Assembly (NCBI RefSeq): GCF_900890425.1
Contig: NZ_CAAHFG010000001.1
Coordinates: 4,278,001 to 4,342,000 of the forward strand
DNA from: Pontiella desulfatans
Lineage (GTDB): Bacteria > Verrucomicrobiota > Kiritimatiellia > Kiritimatiellales > Pontiellaceae
Length of the DNA stretch: 64,000 bases
Reading direction: 5' to 3'
The position numbers were made by a program, and so were the translations under genes. Below the pieces are notes generated by a model, which was given only the letters and a program-made list of their open reading frames with translations, did not search any database and was not told where the DNA came from. Shown in pieces: positions 59,839-64,000 of this stretch. Positions within the stretch are counted from its first letter, which is position 1; each line of letters begins with the position of its first letter.

Positions 59839-61626
59839 ATGAAATTATTTTCAACCATTGCCATATCATTCGCGCTGCTAGGGGCGGCCGGGGCCCAGAC
59901 CTATCTCTCCCCGTGCGACATCGATCAATCGCCGGATAAAAAGACGATTTACATTACGGCCCACACGGGGCGCCAACTACTCTGCTTCGACGTTGCCTCG
60001 AAGAAGGTCGCGAAATGCATCGACCTGCCGGCGCAACCATCCGGCACCGTCCACTCCACCGACGGCAAAACGCTGTTCATTGCCGGCGGAGGCCCGGACG
60101 GCCGCATTTGGAAGGTGGATAACGGCACCATTACCGGCGAGTTTGAAACCGGACACACCCCCATCTCGCCGGTGCCCTCCCCCGACGGGAAAATGCTCTA
60201 TGTCTGCAACCGCTTCGACACCGATGTCTCCTTCATCGATCTCGCCTCCGGCGAAACCGTTGCGCGGGTTCCCGTGCTGCGCGAACCGGTGGCCGCCGAT
60301 GTCACCCACGACGGCAAGTTCCTGTTCGTGGCCAACCATATCCCGGACGGGCGGGCAGACGTGGATTATGTGGCCTCCAAGATTTCCGTCATCAATACGG
60401 CAACGAAGGAGGTCGAGACCATCCCGCTGGTCAACGGCGCGGAAGGCGTCCGCGACCTCAAGGTTTCGCCCGACGGCACGAAGATTTTCGCCACGCACCT
60501 GATGGCGCGTTTCCTCGTGCCGACCACCCAGCTGGAACGCGGCTGGGTTTCCACCGATGCGCTCAGCGTCATTGATGTCGCCAGCCGGTCACTGGAATAC
60601 ACCGTGCTGCTCGACGATGTCGATCAAGGCTTCCCGAACCCATGGGCCATCGGTTTTTCCAAGGATGGCAACACACTGGTGGTCTCCTCCGCCGGCAACC
60701 ACGAGATCAGCCTGATCAACCTCCCGGCCATGCGGGAAAAAATCGAGGCCGAAGCCAAGGCCGCCGAAGGGGAGGCGCACCTCAATGCGCACAACAACCT
60801 TTCGTTCCTGTCCGGCATCCGCAAACGCATCAAGCTGGCAGGCAACGGACCGCGCGCCCTCGTGGTGGACGGCGAATTCATCTATATCGGCAACTATTAT
60901 TCCGACACGCTGGAAGTGGTCCGGGTTTCCAAGGACTGGAGCACCCGTAGCGGCGTCTTCCAGCTTGGCCCCCAGCAAAAGCTTACGCCCGAACGCCTAG
61001 GCGAAATCTTTTTCAACGATTCCGCGCTCTGCTTCCAAAACTGGCTGAGCTGCGCCACCTGCCACCCCGACGCACGCACCGATGCCATGAACTGGGATTT
61101 GCTCAACGACGGCATGGGCAACCCCAAAAACGTCAAGACGATGCTGCTGGCCCACCAAACCCCGCGCGCCATGTGGCTGGGCGTCCGCGCCGATGCCGAG
61201 ACCGGCGTCCGCGCCGGCATCAAGCATATCCAGTTTGCCGTCCGCCCCGAAAAGGATGCCGTGGCCATCGATGCCTACCTCAAGAGCCTCGAGCCCGTTC
61301 CCAGCCCCTACCTGGTGGATGGCAAGTTGAGCGATGCCGCCAAACGCGGCGAGCGTATTTTCGGAGAACAAGGATGCATCGGTTGCCACCCCGCCCCCTA
61401 CTTCACCGATCTGAACATGTATGACATGGGCACCACCAAGGGGCAGGACGAAGGATTGCCCGTGGATGTCCCGCAGCTCATCGAAAGCTGGCGCACCGCG
61501 CCCTACATGCACGATGGTCGCGCCGCAACCATGCGCGATGTATTCTCGGAATTCCAGCACGGCAACGTTTCCGGCCTTTCCGAAAAGCAGATCAACGACC
61601 TCTCCGAATACGTGCTGTCGCTTTAA
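59839..61626 (+). CDS. Beta-propeller/diheme peroxidase-like fusion (HzsB-HzsC architecture)
   Basis: 595 aa. Signal peptide MKLFSTIAISFALLGAAGAQ. Residues ~21-375 form a YncE-like seven-blade propeller (SPDKKTIYITAHTGRQLLCF; SPDGKMLYVCNRFDTDVSFI). Residues ~385-595 form a MauG/CcP-like diheme domain with CATCH (C405-H409) and CIGCH (C513-H517) and the APYMHDGRAATMRDVF segment (distal-heme methionine). Hydrazine synthase beta is a propeller and gamma a diheme CcP-like subunit, fused in some anammox species; this protein has that layout. Other propeller-cytochrome fusions exist, so the functional link is not proven. Confidence 0.85.
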   Translation: MKLFSTIAISFALLGAAGAQTYLSPCDIDQSPDKKTIYITAHTGRQLLCFDVASKKVAKCIDLPAQPSGTVHSTDGKTLFIAGGGPDGRIWKVDNGTITGEFETGHTPISPVPSPDGKMLYVCNRFDTDVSFIDLASGETVARVPVLREPVAADVTHDGKFLFVANHIPDGRADVDYVASKISVINTATKEVETIPLVNGAEGVRDLKVSPDGTKIFATHLMARFLVPTTQLERGWVSTDALSVIDVASRSLEYTVLLDDVDQGFPNPWAIGFSKDGNTLVVSSAGNHEISLINLPAMREKIEAEAKAAEGEAHLNAHNNLSFLSGIRKRIKLAGNGPRALVVDGEFIYIGNYYSDTLEVVRVSKDWSTRSGVFQLGPQQKLTPERLGEIFFNDSALCFQNWLSCATCHPDARTDAMNWDLLNDGMGNPKNVKTMLLAHQTPRAMWLGVRADAETGVRAGIKHIQFAVRPEKDAVAIDAYLKSLEPVPSPYLVDGKLSDAAKRGERIFGEQGCIGCHPAPYFTDLNMYDMGTTKGQDEGLPVDVPQLIESWRTAPYMHDGRAATMRDVFSEFQHGNVSGLSEKQINDLSEYVLSL

Positions 61627-61673
61627 CCCTGGCACGCCAAACGCCGCGATGGGAGCAGGTGCAAGGCTATCTT

Positions 61674-61745
61674 ACTTGCATAAGTGTGATATGGGGTTTC
61701 GCGCACGTATTATTGGACATTATCCAATTTCATACTTATGCAAGT
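61674..61745. repeat. Inverted repeat between convergent genes
   Basis: ACTTGCATAAGT (61674-61685) and ACTTATGCAAGT (61734-61745) are perfect inverted copies, both followed by GTGATA. An inner stem ATTGGA/TCCAAT lies between. Situated between the heme fusion gene and the aldo/keto reductase gene, which converge; could serve as a shared terminator or operator. Confidence 0.65.
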
Positions 61746-61752
61746 GTGATAA

Positions 61753-62946
61753 TCACGATTCGCTCAGGCGTTTGGCTTCCTTCTCTTCGTGGAAGAGTTC
61801 GTGCGCTTCCTGGAGGAGGGCCGGAATGCGGTCGGCGAACCGACTGCCTGCCAGGCATGACCAATCGCGCGAATCGATTTCCGTCGCCTTTTGGCCGGCG
61901 AACCACTCCCCGGCATTGCCGAGCAGGTTGTAGCGCATCTTGGCGAATTCGGTCAGGCCCAGCCCCTTGGCGAAGGTCCAAAGGCGAAGGATTTCACGTA
62001 CGTTGATGTTGCCCGGCGTGTCCGTGTGGGGCGGGATGCCCTCGAACCAATGGGCGACCCAGTCCGCGCCGAGGTCGGCCTGGAGCGATTCATGGATCCG
62101 GCGTTCGATCTGCCCGACAACCGGATCGTTCGCATGCTTGCACACCGCTTCCACATGCTCATCGAAGTCGGAAGGTTTCGACGCTCCGATGCTGAGGGTG
62201 TGCACCTCGGGGCGCGACAGGCAAAACAGATCGTTCCATTGCATGGGGGTCAGGGGGGCGCACAGCGCCTTCATTTTTTCGGCTGGGTGGTAGAGCATGC
62301 CGCCTTTGTCGTTGGGGCTGATGATGAATACCCCCATGTCCTGCTTGCTGGCGGCCCGGACCATCGGCCAGTGGAGCTGGTCGTAGATGAAATACCAGTG
62401 CAGGTTCACATAGTCGAACTCGCCCGTTTCACAGACGGGCGAGACCACCTCCGGCGATGCGTGGGTGGAAAAACCCATATGGCGCACGCGGCCCTCCTTC
62501 TGCAATTGGCGGATGGCTTCGACGCATCCGCCCTTCTTGAGGCAGGTTTCCAAATCCTGCTGCGTGTTGATGCCATGGATGGAGAGGAAATCCACATGGT
62601 CGAGCTGGAGATAGTTCATCGAGGTCTCGAAGACCTCAAGCAGTTCCTTGCCGGACTCCTTGACCCCGATCTTGGTCTGCACCATCAGCTTGTCGCGCTC
62701 AATCTTCGGCAAGACCCAGCCGAGCTGCATTTCCGACGGGCCGTAGCCGCGCGCGGTTTCGATGTGGTTGATGCCCAGCTCCAGCGCCCGGTGGATGCAG
62801 GCCTCGAGGTTTTCCTGCCCCTTGGGATCGATCTTGGACGGATCGAGATCGTCCCAGCCCTGCTGGTAGCGCATGCCTCCGCACGTCAGCACCGGCATCG
62901 GCACCTCGGTTCTTCCAAATCGTCTAGTCGGTACTCTCATGATCAT
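61753..62946 (-). CDS. Aldo/keto reductase family protein
   Basis: 397 aa from ATG at 62946 (AGG nine nt upstream); a 40-codon longer reading lies inside uvrC. TIM-barrel NADPH reductase: GINHIETARGYGPSEMQLG (catalytic D replaced by E in HIETARGYG, Tyr present), K in LMVQTKIGV and H in FLSIHGIN. A C-terminal extension of ~90 residues (from ~300) resembles the iron-sulfur-type AKR extensions but lacks the cysteine cluster. 10 bp after the uvrC stop, so co-transcribed with it. Substrate unknown. Confidence 0.83.
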   Translation of the reverse strand: MIMRVPTRRFGRTEVPMPVLTCGGMRYQQGWDDLDPSKIDPKGQENLEACIHRALELGINHIETARGYGPSEMQLGWVLPKIERDKLMVQTKIGVKESGKELLEVFETSMNYLQLDHVDFLSIHGINTQQDLETCLKKGGCVEAIRQLQKEGRVRHMGFSTHASPEVVSPVCETGEFDYVNLHWYFIYDQLHWPMVRAASKQDMGVFIISPNDKGGMLYHPAEKMKALCAPLTPMQWNDLFCLSRPEVHTLSIGASKPSDFDEHVEAVCKHANDPVVGQIERRIHESLQADLGADWVAHWFEGIPPHTDTPGNINVREILRLWTFAKGLGLTEFAKMRYNLLGNAGEWFAGQKATEIDSRDWSCLAGSRFADRIPALLQEAHELFHEEKEAKRLSES

Positions 62947-62956
62947 TTCGTGGTGC

Positions 62957-64000
62957 CTACTTTTTATCCAGTTCGTTGCGGATGAGTTCCGCGGTCTTCT
63001 TGCCGATGCCCGGGGCTTCGGCGATTTGATCGATGGTGGCACGACCGAGCCGCGTAATCGAGCCAAAGTGTTTCAATAGCAGTTCTTTCTTGGATGCCCC
63101 GATGCCGGGAATTTCGTCGAGCCGCGATTCCATGATGCGCTGGCGGCGCAGGTCGCGGTGGTAGGTGATGGCGAAGCGGTGGGCCTCGTCGCGCAGGCGG
63201 GTCACCACGGTCAAGCCCGCCGAATGGCGCGGCAGCACCAGGTTGCCCGAATTATCCGTGTAGTCCCAAACCACCTCTTCATAACGTTTGGCCAAGCCCA
63301 CGATCGGCAGGTCGTCGAGCCCCAGTTCGACCAGCTCGGCCTTGGCGGCGCGCAGCTGAGTGATGCCGCCATCGACCATGACCAAGCCGGGCATGGGCTT
63401 GCCCTCCCGTTGCAGGCGCGAATAACGCCGCCGCACCACCTCGGCCATCGAGCGCGGATCGTCGGCCCCCTCGACGGTCTTGATCCGGAACCGGCGGTAG
63501 CGGTTTGGATAGGGTACGCCATCGACGGAGCACACCATGCTGGCCACGGAGCTGGTGCCTGAAATGTTGGAGATATCGAAGCATTCGATCACGCGCGGCT
63601 CCTCCATCAGCTTCAGTTGCGTCTGCAGTTCTTTCAGGCCCTGGCGTGCCTCGTCCTGCTTCATCTTCGGCGTCTTGCGCACCTTGGCCTTTTCCTTCAC
63701 GGCGTTGTGGAGGTGCATGAGCATGTCGCGCAGGGCGGCGGCTTCCTCGAACCGCAACCCGCCGGCCATACGCTCCATCTCGGCGCGCAACTCCTTGAGC
63801 ATGCCCATGCGCTCGCCGCGCAGGAAGGCGCAGGCCTCCTCCACCCGGCCGCGGTATTCCTCCGCCGACACCTTGCCGATGCACGGGGCCGAACAGTTGG
63901 CGATGATATCGTTGCTGCAATGCTTGTAGGTGTCGGCATCCGGCTCGCGCGGGCGGCAACGCCGCAATCCGAAGTGCCGCTCCAGGAACTCAACCGCCAC
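62957..64000 (-). CDS. uvrC: Excinuclease ABC subunit C, partial (5' end outside window)
   Basis: At least 347 codons of the C-terminal part. Cysteine motif KHCSNDIIANCSAPCIG, UVR domain (RAEMERMAGGLRFEEAAALRD), RNase H-like UvrC endonuclease domain (VIECFDISNISGTSSVASMV; VMVDGGITQLRAA; LRDEAHRFAITYHR) and a C-terminal helix-hairpin-helix (LDEIPGIGASKKELLLKHFG; APGIGKKTAELIRNEL). The GIY-YIG nuclease domain lies beyond the right edge. Incises damaged DNA with UvrAB. Confidence 0.95.
   Translation of the reverse strand: MAVEFLERHFGLRRCRPREPDADTYKHCSNDIIANCSAPCIGKVSAEEYRGRVEEACAFLRGERMGMLKELRAEMERMAGGLRFEEAAALRDMLMHLHNAVKEKAKVRKTPKMKQDEARQGLKELQTQLKLMEEPRVIECFDISNISGTSSVASMVCSVDGVPYPNRYRRFRIKTVEGADDPRSMAEVVRRRYSRLQREGKPMPGLVMVDGGITQLRAAKAELVELGLDDLPIVGLAKRYEEVVWDYTDNSGNLVLPRHSAGLTVVTRLRDEAHRFAITYHRDLRRQRIMESRLDEIPGIGASKKELLLKHFGSITRLGRATIDQIAEAPGIGKKTAELIRNELDKK

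Noticed and set aside
52506-61626. Genuine hydrazine synthase and anammox metabolism
   Set aside because: HZS-alpha-type proteins are common outside anammox bacteria, and no hydrazine dehydrogenase or nitrite reductase is visible here; only the architecture is shared.
1-64000. tRNA or rRNA genes
   Set aside because: I looked at the intergenic regions for tRNA-like cloverleaf signatures (GTTCGAATC-type loops) and rRNA motifs and found none; short RNAs could still be missed without a covariance search.

Overview
The window looks like a chromosomal segment of a Gram-negative, largely anaerobic bacterium of the PVC group, most likely Kiritimatiellota (Pontiella-like). This rests on gene content only: ExbB/ExbD and an outer-membrane barrel (diderm), GldA/GldF/GldG with a DUF4340 partner, a DUF6485 protein, an NAD-linked [NiFe] hydrogenase, uronate catabolism genes and proteins of the 'hydrazine synthase alpha middle domain' type that are common in PVC genomes. 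I could not run any search, so the taxonomy is an inference.

Layout. 1-8061 (minus strand): a large TPR protein, a second TPR protein, ExbB, two ExbD, a terminator, then a DUF4139 (MuiA-like) protein and the start of dapF. 8480-18098: a hoxFUYH hydrogenase operon whose protease gene hoxW lies 4.6 kb beyond hoxH. Between them sit a 430-bp tandem duplication that joins the hoxW 5' end to an RHS fragment, three low-GC gene cassettes separated by attC-like sites, a truncated divergent integron integrase and a dead IS110-type element. 18260-26500: a PAP2-like membrane protein and a GldA-GldF-GldG-DUF4340-AsmA-like operon. 26500-33530: hisC and hisD separated by about 4.7 kb holding a PIN/RHH toxin-antitoxin pair, a TPR protein with cold-shock-like folds and an SF1 helicase. 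34044-42036: a B12/radical SAM protein, a lipoprotein, a zinc-ribbon protein, a three-gene ketosynthase/FAD-oxidoreductase/ketoreductase cluster, a barrel protein and a membrane protein with a heptanucleotide repeat tract at its 5' side.

42178-48879: two divergent operons around an XRE-cupin regulator, with a fumarate-reductase-like flavoprotein and an SDR on one side and a GH88-type hydrolase, a cupin and a Gfo/Idh/MocA oxidoreductase on the other. This fits catabolism of unsaturated uronates. 49042-50515 is gene debris (lipoprotein pseudogene, cut-off secreted ORF, IS630 remnant).

51539-61626 is the most striking part. An IclR-effector/AraC-HTH hybrid regulator is divergent from two HzsA-like heme proteins, a beta-propeller protein, an iron-type alcohol dehydrogenase and a single polypeptide joining a beta-propeller to a diheme peroxidase-like domain, which is the architecture of a fused HzsB-HzsC. 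All main architectural parts of hydrazine synthase are thus present as homologues in an organism with no other sign here of anammox. The window closes with an aldo/keto reductase and the 3' part of uvrC on the minus strand. Short hairpin-forming repeats of at least two families are scattered between genes.
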